Of a stretch of 64,000 nucleotides of DNA, positions 11,726-18,763 are shown one piece after another. Both the position numbers and the translations under genes were made by a program. This DNA comes from Sinosporangium album (GTDB lineage: Bacteria > Actinomycetota > Actinomycetes > Streptosporangiales > Streptosporangiaceae): contig NZ_FNCN01000028.1 in NCBI RefSeq assembly GCF_900100605.1, forward strand, positions 1-64,000, written 5' to 3'. Each line of letters opens with the position of its first letter. Position 1 is the stretch's first letter. A model generated the notes under the pieces. That model was not told the origin of the DNA and did no database searches. It saw only the letters and a program-made list of their open reading frames with translations.

Positions 11726-12089
11726 GGTACGGCTGCCCGCCGGCGACCTCGCCCGTCCCGCGTGCCCGGACGTTCGCCACCCTCGTGAGATTGACCGGAT
11801 TTGTCCGTCTTGGTGAATACGCGGGCCGCGGATGCGGAAGATCGCTACGATGCGGCGTGACGGCAGGATGGGGGCCGTGTGACGCCCTCGGGGACGCCTG
11901 CCGCGCACGGGGACACAAACGCGGACACAAACGCGGACACGGGGGTGGGCGGTGGCGGCTGTCGCCTATGACGTGAAGAACCTGGTGAAGACCTATCCGC
12001 GGCAGCGGGCCCCGGCGGTCGACGGCGTCACCTTCCAGATCTACGAAGGGGAGATCTTCGGCCTGCTGGGCGACAACGGCGCGGGAAAG
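11726..12089. repeat. 364-bp direct repeat, left copy
   Basis: Aligns without gaps to 16280-16643 (offset 4,554). By eye there are about 12 mismatches: eight in the first 94 bases, none from 11820 to 12017, four in the last 72. The copy starts three bases after the metH terminator and ends exactly at the Walker A lysine codon of the ABC ATPase gene. It carries the promoter region and the first 46 codons of that gene. The pair brackets the low-GC island. Confidence 0.93.
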
Positions 12090-12161
12090 CCCGGAACGGG
12101 ATTGTTGCACTTCTTTGCGACCTCCGGATACCTGGTCACATACCGCACATGCCTCGCCTAG
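11952..12161 (+). pseudogene. Truncated ABC-transporter ATPase (5' fragment)
   Basis: The first 46 codons repeat the intact ATPase at 16506 almost exactly (GTG start, MAAVAYDVKNLVKTYPRQRA through GLLGDNGAGK). The frame then leaves the family right after the Walker A lysine and runs to a stop after 23 unrelated codons. The nine bases CCGGAACGG shortly after the break also occur in the intact gene about 50 bases past its Walker A, so a small deletion plus truncation is possible. It lacks the helical domain, signature and Walker B and cannot function. Its end overlaps the end of the convergent AAA ATPase gene by four bases. Confidence 0.88.
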
Positions 12162-12946
12162 CAATCTGGATCTGAACTTTCCTGGTTCCGTGTCATGCGT
12201 TCGATCACCTCAGTATCGGTCGCCCTGTCCAAGGCGTATCGCAGGTAGAAGTCTGGTTTAGCGAGGAAGCGGCGCCAGTGATCGACTAGTTGGAGCTTTT
12301 CCCACTCTGTGTCGCGGGTGCCGTAGTCGCCGAGTTCGATGATCTGTGCGCCTGGGAGGCTGGTGAGAATCGGCGAGTGGGTAGCGCAAATGATCTGCCC
12401 GCCCTCGTCTGCGACACGGGCCATGAGGCCGACCAGGCGCACGCACGAGTGAAACGAGAGGGCCGCCTCGGGTTCATCGAGGAGGTAGAGCCCTGGCCCG
12501 GTCACCATGCGTTCCAGGACGGTGAAGAACCCTTCCCCGTGGGATTGGTCAGTGAGGTCTTCTTCCCAGAATCCGTACCGTCCGGAGACGTTCTGTCCGA
12601 GGTTGAACAGAGTTTCGGCGCGGAGAAAAAACGCTCGGCGCTTGGTGCGGGGGCCGCGAAGAAGGCGGAGGCCGGTAGTTGTGAGTTCGGCGTCCATGAC
12701 TTCCCCGAGGGGCGTGGCGGGTCCTGTGCTGGCATATCGGGTGCCTGCCTTGCCACCTGCGGAATTGATGCCGCAGACGTCGGCGATCGCTTCCACGATG
12801 GTGGACTTCCCGGAGCCGTTCTCTCCGACCAGGAATGTCACTGGGGCGGTGAGATTCAGTCCGTGTTTGGAGAGGTAGTGGATGGGCGGCAAGGTGGCGG
12901 TCCACCCTGTAGGAAGGTGGCGAGTGCTCAGTCGGGTGAGTAGCAC
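12158..12946 (-). CDS. AAA/ABC-type (SMC-like) ATPase of the radical SAM operon
   Basis: A 262-residue protein, start GTG at 12946. Walker A is FLVGENGSGKSTIVEAIADV (about residues 38-57); the signature-like region is degenerate. Walker B is GLYLLDEPEAALS (about residue 155), and there is a switch-histidine segment ICATHSPILTSLPGA. This is the compact AAA_15/AAA_21 family related to RecF/OLD heads: a soluble ATPase with no membrane segments, shorter than OLD proteins and without a TOPRIM domain. It is the third gene of a leftward operon after the kinase-like gene (three bases apart). Such small ATPases occur in defence islands and peptide-modification loci; its role here is unknown. Codon use is less GC-rich than in flanking genes, in keeping with an acquired island. 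Confidence 0.82.
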   Translation of the reverse strand: MLLTRLSTRHLPTGWTATLPPIHYLSKHGLNLTAPVTFLVGENGSGKSTIVEAIADVCGINSAGGKAGTRYASTGPATPLGEVMDAELTTTGLRLLRGPRTKRRAFFLRAETLFNLGQNVSGRYGFWEEDLTDQSHGEGFFTVLERMVTGPGLYLLDEPEAALSFHSCVRLVGLMARVADEGGQIICATHSPILTSLPGAQIIELGDYGTRDTEWEKLQLVDHWRRFLAKPDFYLRYALDRATDTEVIERMTRNQESSDPDC

Positions 12947-12949
12947 GCG

Positions 12950-13801
12950 CTATCGCCTTCCTACGGGTTGGATCAGCCAGGCGACGTGGGCGCGCACTGG
13001 GGCGGCGAGGGTCGGATAGTCACCGCTTCGGCTGGCGCGGTCGAGAATATGCGCGGCGGCGGACAGCTGTGCCAGACGACCGGTTGGGGTGTCAAGGAGG
13101 TCGGCGAACAGGCCGTGAACGTGGGCCGCGGTGGCGGGAACCAAGAGGCTGTGAAGGTAGAGCATGGCTGCCCCGTAGCCAGCGGGAGCGTTACCCCAGT
13201 ACTCCCAGTCCAGCACCCACAGGCGGGGGTGCGTTAGATTGGTCCAATGAAGATCGGTGTGTTCGGTCTGCATGGTCGGAGTTGAGGGCAGGGCGAGCGG
13301 TTGGCGGTAGAAGGCTTCGACTCGCTGGGCTAGCGCGGACGGGGCGTGATCACCCCGTTCGGTGGGATATACGGCGAGCGCATCCATTGCATCACGAAGA
13401 TCGGTCCACCAAGCGGCGGAGACGATGGGGGGCGCGGTGAGTTCGGGAGCGGTTGAACATGGCGAGTCTGGTACGTAGGTGAGCAGTTCGGCGTACATGG
13501 ACACTGGCGGCTCGTCCCAGTCCACGCGGGCGGTCACTGTGGGTTTGGGGACGTTGGTGATTGCTGAGGCGTCCTGATTGCCGGTCCATGCCTCGCCGTG
13601 CGCCCAATCACGATGTTCAGCGGTTGCGCGTAGCCAGAGCATGTTCACGTCCGTGAGAACGGGTGATCCGATGGTGCGGTCATGCCAGCCGAACACCACT
13701 TCCCCGGCTGGAGACACGCCGAGTCTATGCGCGCCCTCGGCAAGGATCCGGCGCAGGAACGCGCGCTGTCCGGACTCGGGGTCGCGGTGTTGGCTGTTCA
13801 C
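12950..13801 (-). CDS. Aminoglycoside-phosphotransferase-fold kinase of the radical SAM operon
   Basis: A 283-residue protein, GTG start at 13801. The C-terminal kinase half is clear: the catalytic loop HTDLHWTN (residues 181-188, matching HxDxxxxN) and the metal-binding VLDWE (residues 196-200). The N-terminal lobe is short. GEAWTGNQDASAITNVPKPT and TARVDWDEPPVSMYAELLTY take the place of the usual glycine loop and lysine region, so ATP binding may be atypical. APH-fold enzymes phosphorylate hydroxyl groups of antibiotics, choline-like compounds or other metabolites. Its place between a radical SAM gene (17-base gap) and an ATPase gene argues for a role in making or handling a product rather than drug resistance (inference). 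Confidence 0.75.
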   Translation of the reverse strand: MNSQHRDPESGQRAFLRRILAEGAHRLGVSPAGEVVFGWHDRTIGSPVLTDVNMLWLRATAEHRDWAHGEAWTGNQDASAITNVPKPTVTARVDWDEPPVSMYAELLTYVPDSPCSTAPELTAPPIVSAAWWTDLRDAMDALAVYPTERGDHAPSALAQRVEAFYRQPLALPSTPTMQTEHTDLHWTNLTHPRLWVLDWEYWGNAPAGYGAAMLYLHSLLVPATAAHVHGLFADLLDTPTGRLAQLSAAAHILDRASRSGDYPTLAAPVRAHVAWLIQPVGRR

Positions 13802-13818
13802 GTTCGTTTCCTACTTCC

Positions 13819-14766
13819 CTACCTTGTGGGGCGGCACTTGTTGGGGTTGCAGCTCATCACGGGGTTGCAGTTCTTATCCTTCGGCACGCATGGTCCGCAT
13901 GAGTAGTTCGGCGCACAGTTGTTGGACGGGCGGCAGTTGCCTTGCGGTCTACATGACGGGCTACAGTCTGGGCTGCACGGGTCCGGGTTGCATGGCGTGC
14001 GCTGGCCGAATTCTCCCCGTAGCTCGCCGGTGATCCGCGTGAACGCCTCGCTGGTGAGGATCTCCGCGAGGGACGTCTCTTGAATGTTGCCCGCCGGAAG
14101 CCAGCGTGAGAACACACACGGCCAGACTTCTCCCGTGGGCGAGATCGCGATCTGCCGTTCTCCGCAGTTGCCGCAGAGCTGCGCGACGCTAGGGCCATCT
14201 CGCCGGGTGCCGCGTCCGACTTCCCGGAGATCGTCGTAGCCGATTTCGGAAACGCCGAGACGTTCCAGTACGGCGATGCTCTGCTGGGTACGCTGACCGT
14301 CGTTGACACCGATTACTCCCGCACGAAGCGGGATGCCGAGGTCCTGTGCGCGGGCGATGTTCCTTGTCGTGATCTTGAGTGTGGGGCGCTTGGTGATTGC
14401 CTCGTGCTCCTCGGGTTGATCTGAGTAGTAGGAGGTGGCGAGTCGAACGCCTGGCAGTTGGAAGGTTTCCCACATGGCGGGGGTGACATGAACGAGGTTG
14501 GTGTAGATCTCAACCTCCATACCTGCGCTGAGGGCATGACGAACGAGGTCCGACAGGCCGGGGTACAAGGTCGGCTCACCACCGATGAATTGCCCCATCG
14601 TGGCGCCAACCTCGCGCGTCTGCGTGATGACACGTCGCCAGTCGGCAAGGGTCATGGTTCCGTGGGTTCCGCTTGGTCCTGATGAGGCGTAGCAGTGAGC
14701 ACAGGCAAGCTGACACATGCCCGTGACCTCCCACCATGCGAAGCGGAGAAGCTTTGATCTCGTCAA
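13819..14766 (-). CDS. Radical SAM protein with a cysteine-rich C-terminal tail
   Basis: A 315-residue protein. The start is TTG at 14766, chosen because a perfect AGGAGG sits five bases upstream; a longer TTG start at 14823 lacks this. Cys18, Cys22 and Cys25 form CxxxCxxC (CQLACAHCY) for the radical SAM [4Fe-4S] cluster. GGEPTLYP and the later strands fit the partial TIM barrel. Cys198, Cys201 and Cys217 (CGNCGERQIAISPTGEVWPC) resemble a short SPASM/twitch region. The last 57 residues hold 11 cysteines (259, 264, 268, 272, 278, 284, 290, 293, 300, 306, 311) spaced by Pro, Asn and Ser, in the manner of CNPDPCSPDCSPSC. That tail could bind extra clusters, or be a fused peptide substrate. It is first in an operon with a kinase and an ATPase. 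Confidence 0.85.
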   Translation of the reverse strand: MTRSKLLRFAWWEVTGMCQLACAHCYASSGPSGTHGTMTLADWRRVITQTREVGATMGQFIGGEPTLYPGLSDLVRHALSAGMEVEIYTNLVHVTPAMWETFQLPGVRLATSYYSDQPEEHEAITKRPTLKITTRNIARAQDLGIPLRAGVIGVNDGQRTQQSIAVLERLGVSEIGYDDLREVGRGTRRDGPSVAQLCGNCGERQIAISPTGEVWPCVFSRWLPAGNIQETSLAEILTSEAFTRITGELRGEFGQRTPCNPDPCSPDCSPSCRPQGNCRPSNNCAPNYSCGPCVPKDKNCNPVMSCNPNKCRPTR

Positions 14767-14907
14767 GATGCCTCCTGCACGTCGACACGGAAAGCTGACC
14801 ACCGCCAAGAGCGTAGGTTCCAACAGGAATTGATCCCTAGTAACTAATCAGACAGAATCATTCTTTCCGAACAGTTCCAGGTGTGGCGCGCAAGACACTA
14901 GGCAACG

Positions 14908-14938
14908 AAAAAAGGCCCTCCCGGATGAGAGGGCCTTG
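14908..14938 (-). terminator. Terminator for the leftward XRE-DUF397 unit
   Basis: On the minus strand GGCCCTC, loop, GAGGGCC (stem arms 14929-14935 and 14914-14920) is followed by six T (plus-strand A at 14908-14913). It separates the XRE-DUF397 pair from the radical SAM operon, which must therefore have its own promoter in about 14770-14905; that stretch is AT-richer than its surroundings. Confidence 0.85.
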
Positions 14939-15007
14939 ATCGAGATCGGAGCCGTTTGCAAGGTGCTGCCGTGCGGACTGTCAGAACAGATCCCAATGCC
15001 GGAACGG

Positions 15008-15259
15008 TTAACCTCGTAGCCTCTCCGGGGTGAACTCATCTTGCTGCATGCCAATCAGGAACGCTTGCCATTCGTCTGGAGTAAACGCAAGTACTGGGCC
15101 ATGCGGGTCTTTAGAGTCGCGGACGACAAACAGTTCGTTCTCGCCCGTCTTGTGGTCGGTCAGGGCTGCATCACCGGGAACTACTGCCACTTCAACACAG
15201 CTGGCTCCGCCGTCCCCGCTGGCGGTAGATTTCACCCACCGAGCCGACGAGAGGTCCAT
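15008..15259 (-). CDS. DUF397 small protein
   Basis: An 83-residue protein starting MDLSSARWVKSTASGDGGAS, then CVEVAVVPG, VVRDSKDPHGPVLAFTPDEW and QAFLIGM. This is the standard DUF397 pattern (a WxKSSxS-like start, CVEVA, RDSK and the F-T-xxEW end). DUF397 proteins are actinomycete-specific partners of XRE/DUF5753 regulators, in pairs resembling BldB- or toxin-antitoxin-like couples. It lies 24 bases downstream of the XRE gene on the same strand. The molecular role is not established. Confidence 0.93.
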   Translation of the reverse strand: MDLSSARWVKSTASGDGGASCVEVAVVPGDAALTDHKTGENELFVVRDSKDPHGPVLAFTPDEWQAFLIGMQQDEFTPERLRG

Positions 15260-15283
15260 CTCGGGTGTACCTCCTACTTCGTG

Positions 15284-16135
15284 CTACGAGATTTCGTCCA
15301 TCACTCGCGCAAGCAGAACCCGTGAGTCGTCCGGGCTGAGCGCTCGGGCGCGTAGATGATCGAAAAGTTTGACGTAGGCGTCAACGTCTGGCGCTTGCTC
15401 TAGATAGAGCGAACCTTGCCGGTACTCAACGTACACGACGTCAGGATCGCCAGCGAAACCTAGCAGGTGAAAGGCTCCGTGCATGGCCGGGTGAGCCCCA
15501 GCGCTGAAGGGGAGCACTTGGAGCATGATGTTATTGATCCGCGGCGCTTGGATGAGCTTGTTGATCTGTCCGCGCATGGTCTCGACTCCTCCCACCATCC
15601 GGCGCAACGCTCCTTCGCCGACCACGACCCATAGTTCCGGCGCATCGGCTGCCAAGAGCTTCTCTTGGCGCTTGAGGCGGACTGCAACCCGGCGATCAAT
15701 CTCCTCATCGGACGGAACGATCATCTCGGACTGGAACAGCGCCCGCATGTAATCTTCGGTCTGTAGTCGTCCGTCGATCTGCTCGTTTTCCCAGCTGCAG
15801 ATCTTGGATGCCTCCTCCTCCAGACCGACGTAGACCTCGAACCACTGCGGGATGGCTCCGCTGTACGCCTGCCACCATCCCCGCTGTCGAGCGTCACGCG
15901 CCAACGTCATGAGCACGTCATGGCGTTCGCTATCGACGCCGTAGAGGTTCAACATCATTGAAACGTCCGCAGGGCGCGCGATAGCTGAGGAATTTTCGAT
16001 CTTCGTAATCGTGCTCGGCGCCACGCCAACATACGACGCCACTTCATCACGGCTCTTGCCGGATTTCCGACGTAGCTCTCTTAGTTCGGCGGCGAGCCGT
16101 CTCCGTCGAACGGTCGGACTTGTCCTACTCGTCAC
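15284..16135 (-). CDS. XRE-family regulator with DUF5753 domain
   Basis: A 283-residue protein, GTG start at 16135. The N-terminal helix-turn-helix spans about residues 12-70 (LRELRRKSGKSRDEVASYVG, VAPSTITKIENSS). The rest is the DUF5753 domain, recognised by LEEEASKICSWENEQIDGRL, RVAVRLKRQEKLL and the end DVVYVEYRQGSLYLE. This is the usual actinomycete regulator paired with DUF397, transcribed ahead of it. It sits at the right edge of the island and may control island genes or act as a housekeeping pair carried with it. Its upstream region abuts the right copy of the 364-bp repeat. Confidence 0.93.
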   Translation of the reverse strand: MTSRTSPTVRRRRLAAELRELRRKSGKSRDEVASYVGVAPSTITKIENSSAIARPADVSMMLNLYGVDSERHDVLMTLARDARQRGWWQAYSGAIPQWFEVYVGLEEEASKICSWENEQIDGRLQTEDYMRALFQSEMIVPSDEEIDRRVAVRLKRQEKLLAADAPELWVVVGEGALRRMVGGVETMRGQINKLIQAPRINNIMLQVLPFSAGAHPAMHGAFHLLGFAGDPDVVYVEYRQGSLYLEQAPDVDAYVKLFDHLRARALSPDDSRVLLARVMDEIS

Positions 16136-16279
16136 CTATGCCTCCAAACGTGCCGACATGACGCCCTCTGGAAGTTTCGGAACAGTTCCGTCGGAACCGT
16201 TTGCAACGCCTTATTGTGAAGGGCACGATCAGGTTAGCGAGTCGCCTGGAACGCGGGGGCGGCTGCGACAGTTCCCCTT

Positions 16280-16643
16280 GGTACGGCTGCCCGCCAGCGA
16301 CGTCGCCCGTTCCGCGTGCCCGGACGTTCGCCATCCTCGTGATATTGACCGGATTTGTCCGTCTTGGGGAAAGCGCGGGCCGCGGATGCGGAAGATCGCT
16401 ACGATGCGGCGTGACGGCAGGATGGGGGCCGTGTGACGCCCTCGGGGACGCCTGCCGCGCACGGGGACACAAACGCGGACACAAACGCGGACACGGGGGT
16501 GGGCGGTGGCGGCTGTCGCCTATGACGTGAAGAACCTGGTGAAGACCTATCCGCGGCAGCGGGCCCCGGCGATCGATGGCGTCACCTTCCAGATCCACGA
16601 AGGGGAGATCTTCGGCCTGCTGGGCGACAACGGCGCGGGGAAG
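16280..16643. repeat. 364-bp direct repeat, right copy
   Basis: Partner of 11726-12089. Here the sequence continues seamlessly into the intact ATPase gene. The left boundary lies in the region upstream of the XRE gene; 16136-16279 has no gene and should hold the XRE promoter. Confidence 0.93.
16465..16494 (+). repeat. Tandem 12-mer GGACACAAACGC just before the ATPase start
   Basis: GGACACAAACGC occurs twice, followed by a third partial GGACAC, ending 11 bases before the GTG start at 16506. The same array is in the left repeat copy at 11911-11940. Its position in the leader could affect ribosome access or bind a regulator; there is no direct evidence for either. Confidence 0.6.
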
Positions 16644-17414
16644 ACCACGCTGGTGCGGCAGATGGTCAACCTGCTGCGGCCCGACTCCGGAACGGTCGAA
16701 CTCTTCGGCCGGGACGTCCGCGACGACCCGCGGCATGTGGCCATGCTGGTGGGATACATGCCGCAGAAGAGCGCGGCGCTGAACCGGCTCACCGTCGGCG
16801 AGGCGATCTACTTCACCGCGCATCTGCGGGGGCTGAGCCGGCAGGCGGCCCGCGGGGAACGCGACGCGCTGGTCGAGCTGTGGCGCCTCGGCGACATCGT
16901 GGACAAGTCGAGCGAGCAGCTGTCCGGCGGGCAGCGGCGGCTGATGCAGCTCGCCGTGGCCATGGCGGGCGACCCGCCCGTGCTGGTGCTGGACGAGCCC
17001 ACCAACGACCTCGACCCGGTGAACAGGAAGCACGTCTGGGACGTGCTGCGGGACCGCAACACCCGGCGCGGCACGACCGTCATTCTGATCACGCATGACG
17101 CGGTGGAGGCGGAGAAGGCCATCCAGCGGGTCGGCATCGTCCAGCGGGGACGCTTCACGGCGCTCGGCACGCCCGGCGAGCTGAAGAGCCGGGTGGCGCT
17201 TCAGGTGCACGTGGACCTGTCGTTCACGCCGGGCAGCCCGCCCCGCCTCCCCGCCGGGATCACGCCGTGGAAGAGCGCCCCCGATTCCTGGTCGCTGCGG
17301 GTCGACCCCGACGCCGTCCCGGCCCTCATGGCGGCGCTGGACTTCGCCGACATCACCGACATCCGTCTCTCGTCCGCCACCCTTGAGGACCTTTACCTGC
17401 ACTATGTCTCCTAA
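16506..17414 (+). CDS. ABC-2 type exporter ATPase subunit
   Basis: A 302-residue protein, GTG start. Walker A is GDNGAGKTTL (about residue 40); the Q-loop region MPQKSAALN, the signature LSGGQRRLM (about 138-146), Walker B VLVLDEPTNDLD and the His-switch ILITHDAVEAE are all present. The C-terminal extension (about 210-302) is the regulatory part seen in daunorubicin/nodulation (DrrA/NodI-type) ATPases. It energises the membrane protein encoded next, whose start overlaps its stop by 11 bases. The pair is probably an exporter of a small molecule or lipid; the substrate is unknown. A truncated copy of the gene's 5' end lies 4.5 kb to the left. Confidence 0.92.
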   Translation: MAAVAYDVKNLVKTYPRQRAPAIDGVTFQIHEGEIFGLLGDNGAGKTTLVRQMVNLLRPDSGTVELFGRDVRDDPRHVAMLVGYMPQKSAALNRLTVGEAIYFTAHLRGLSRQAARGERDALVELWRLGDIVDKSSEQLSGGQRRLMQLAVAMAGDPPVLVLDEPTNDLDPVNRKHVWDVLRDRNTRRGTTVILITHDAVEAEKAIQRVGIVQRGRFTALGTPGELKSRVALQVHVDLSFTPGSPPRLPAGITPWKSAPDSWSLRVDPDAVPALMAALDFADITDIRLSSATLEDLYLHYVS

Positions 17415-18165
17415 CCGCAACGCGCCTTCGGTGTACGCACAGCTCGTCGACCTGCTGCTGATCCAGTTGTCGAACTACCGCTGGGCATGGCGGGGCACAG
17501 TGGTCACCGGTGTGGTCGCGCCCGTCATGATGCTGCTCGCGATCGGCCTGCCGGCGAAGCAGTACGGCACGGGCGGCCTCGCCTATGTGCTCGTCGGCAG
17601 CGTCGTGATGTCGCTCATGTTCCAGAACCAGAACCAGGTGGCCCACAACTTCGCCTTCATGAAGGCCATGGGGACGCTTGACTACTTCGCGACCCTTCCG
17701 ATCCACCGCGCCATCGTGGTCGTGGGCACCGTCTCGGCGTTCTTCCTCCTCTCGCTGCCGGCCCTCGGCGTGACGCTGCTCCTCGGCGCGCTGTTCCTCG
17801 GCGTTCCGCTGGCGGTCGACCCGGTGGCCCTCCTGGTGGTCCCGCTGTGCGCCCTGCCGCTCGCGGGCGTGGGCGCGCTGATCGGGCTGCTGGCCCCCGG
17901 CCCGCAGGACGTCGGGCCGATCGCGCTCGTCACCACCATGGCGATGCTGTTCGTCGGACCGGTGATCCTGCCGCCCGACACCCTGCCCGACTGGCTGATG
18001 GCCGTGAGCCACGTCAGCCCGACGAACTACGCGGCGTCGGCGATCCAGCAGGTCCTCGTCGGACCGGTGACGGGTCGGCTCTGGGTCGACGTCGGCGTCC
18101 TCGCGGCGCTGACGGCGGTCGTGCTGTGGGTGGTGGGGCGCAAGGTCCCCTGGCACGCGCGCTAG
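17404..18165 (+). CDS. ABC-2 type exporter membrane subunit
   Basis: A 253-residue protein. The ATG at 17404 was chosen because it overlaps the ATPase stop (translational coupling). About six hydrophobic segments are visible, including VVTGVVAPVMMLLAIGLPA, LAYVLVGSVVMSLMF, IVVVGTVSAFFLLSLPALGV, VALLVVPLCALPLAGVGALI, IALVTTMAMLFVGPVILP and LAALTAVVLWVVG. The short loop HVSPTNYAASAIQQVLVG before the last helix is typical of ABC-2 permeases of the DrrB/NodJ group. It forms the membrane channel with the preceding ATPase. Confidence 0.9.
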   Translation: MSPNRNAPSVYAQLVDLLLIQLSNYRWAWRGTVVTGVVAPVMMLLAIGLPAKQYGTGGLAYVLVGSVVMSLMFQNQNQVAHNFAFMKAMGTLDYFATLPIHRAIVVVGTVSAFFLLSLPALGVTLLLGALFLGVPLAVDPVALLVVPLCALPLAGVGALIGLLAPGPQDVGPIALVTTMAMLFVGPVILPPDTLPDWLMAVSHVSPTNYAASAIQQVLVGPVTGRLWVDVGVLAALTAVVLWVVGRKVPWHAR

Positions 18166-18255
18166 CCGCAGCCCTGCGCTCGCCCGCCGATCCAGGCTGG
18201 AAACTCGAACGCGGCCCGGGCGGGGGCAAGGCCGTCCTTCCCGTGACGACCACGA

Positions 18256-18383
18256 TGCACACGGCCCCGGACCAGTCCCCCTTCGACACCCGCCTCCAGC
18301 TCTCCCAGCCGGAACGGCCGGCGAGTTCTCCGCATGCCGCCGCCGAACTCGCGGACAACTACACGGGGCTGCCGATCGCTTGA
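18256..18383 (+). CDS. Possible 42-residue small protein (weak)
   Basis: An open frame MHTAPDQSPFDTRLQLSQPE ending in NYTGLPIA, with about 85% G or C in third positions, so codon use looks protein-like. An in-frame GTG at 18243 would add a few residues. No ribosome site is seen and I know no family. The flanking 18166-18255 and 18384-18514 hold no gene; a small perfect inverted repeat GCAAATC/GATTTGC lies at 18433-18450 ahead of the next small gene. Confidence 0.28.
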
Positions 18384-18514
18384 GATCGGTTCAGGGGGAA
18401 TCGGCGCGGGCTCCGCCGTACCATCTGCACCGGCAAATCCTCCGATTTGCTGATATTCCTGACGATTGACAATCAAAAGGGGTAAAGCGATATTTCGGTG
18501 GGCAGGGGCTGTAT

Positions 18515-18664
18515 ATGGGTACTTTGCTTTGGCTGATAGCAGTCGCACTGGTCATCGGAGGCATCTATGTGATCATCGCCCGCCGGCAGATCGTCTGGGG
18601 GATCATTCTGATCATTCTCGGTTTCCTCGTCGGCCCGGGCGGTGTGAGCATCTTCCACGTCTGA
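18515..18664 (+). CDS. GPGG-motif small membrane protein
   Basis: A 49-residue protein starting MGTLLWLIAVALVIGGIYVI. It has two hydrophobic segments, about residues 3-22 and 29-43, joined by the basic turn ARRQIVWG, and ends in GPGGVSIFHV. Actinomycetes encode a recognised family of small two-helix membrane proteins with this GPGG end. It stands alone between the ABC exporter and the esterase, in a stretch where base composition drops. The function of the family is not known. Confidence 0.75.
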   Translation: MGTLLWLIAVALVIGGIYVIIARRQIVWGIILIILGFLVGPGGVSIFHV

Positions 18665-18763
18665 CCGCCGCACTGCGCCGCTCACCCCCGCAAGACGCAG
18701 GTGACCTGGATGAAGGCGTTCTCGTAACGCTCCACAGGGGACTCATGGCGAGGGGAGACCGCG

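Noticed and set aside
11726-12089. tRNA-linked attachment site
   Set aside because: No tRNA sequence or integrase is seen, and 364 bp carrying a gene 5' end is too long for a typical att core.
12950-13801. Aminoglycoside resistance gene
   Set aside because: Only the kinase fold is shared; the N-lobe is atypical and the operon context with a radical SAM enzyme and an ATPase argues against drug resistance.
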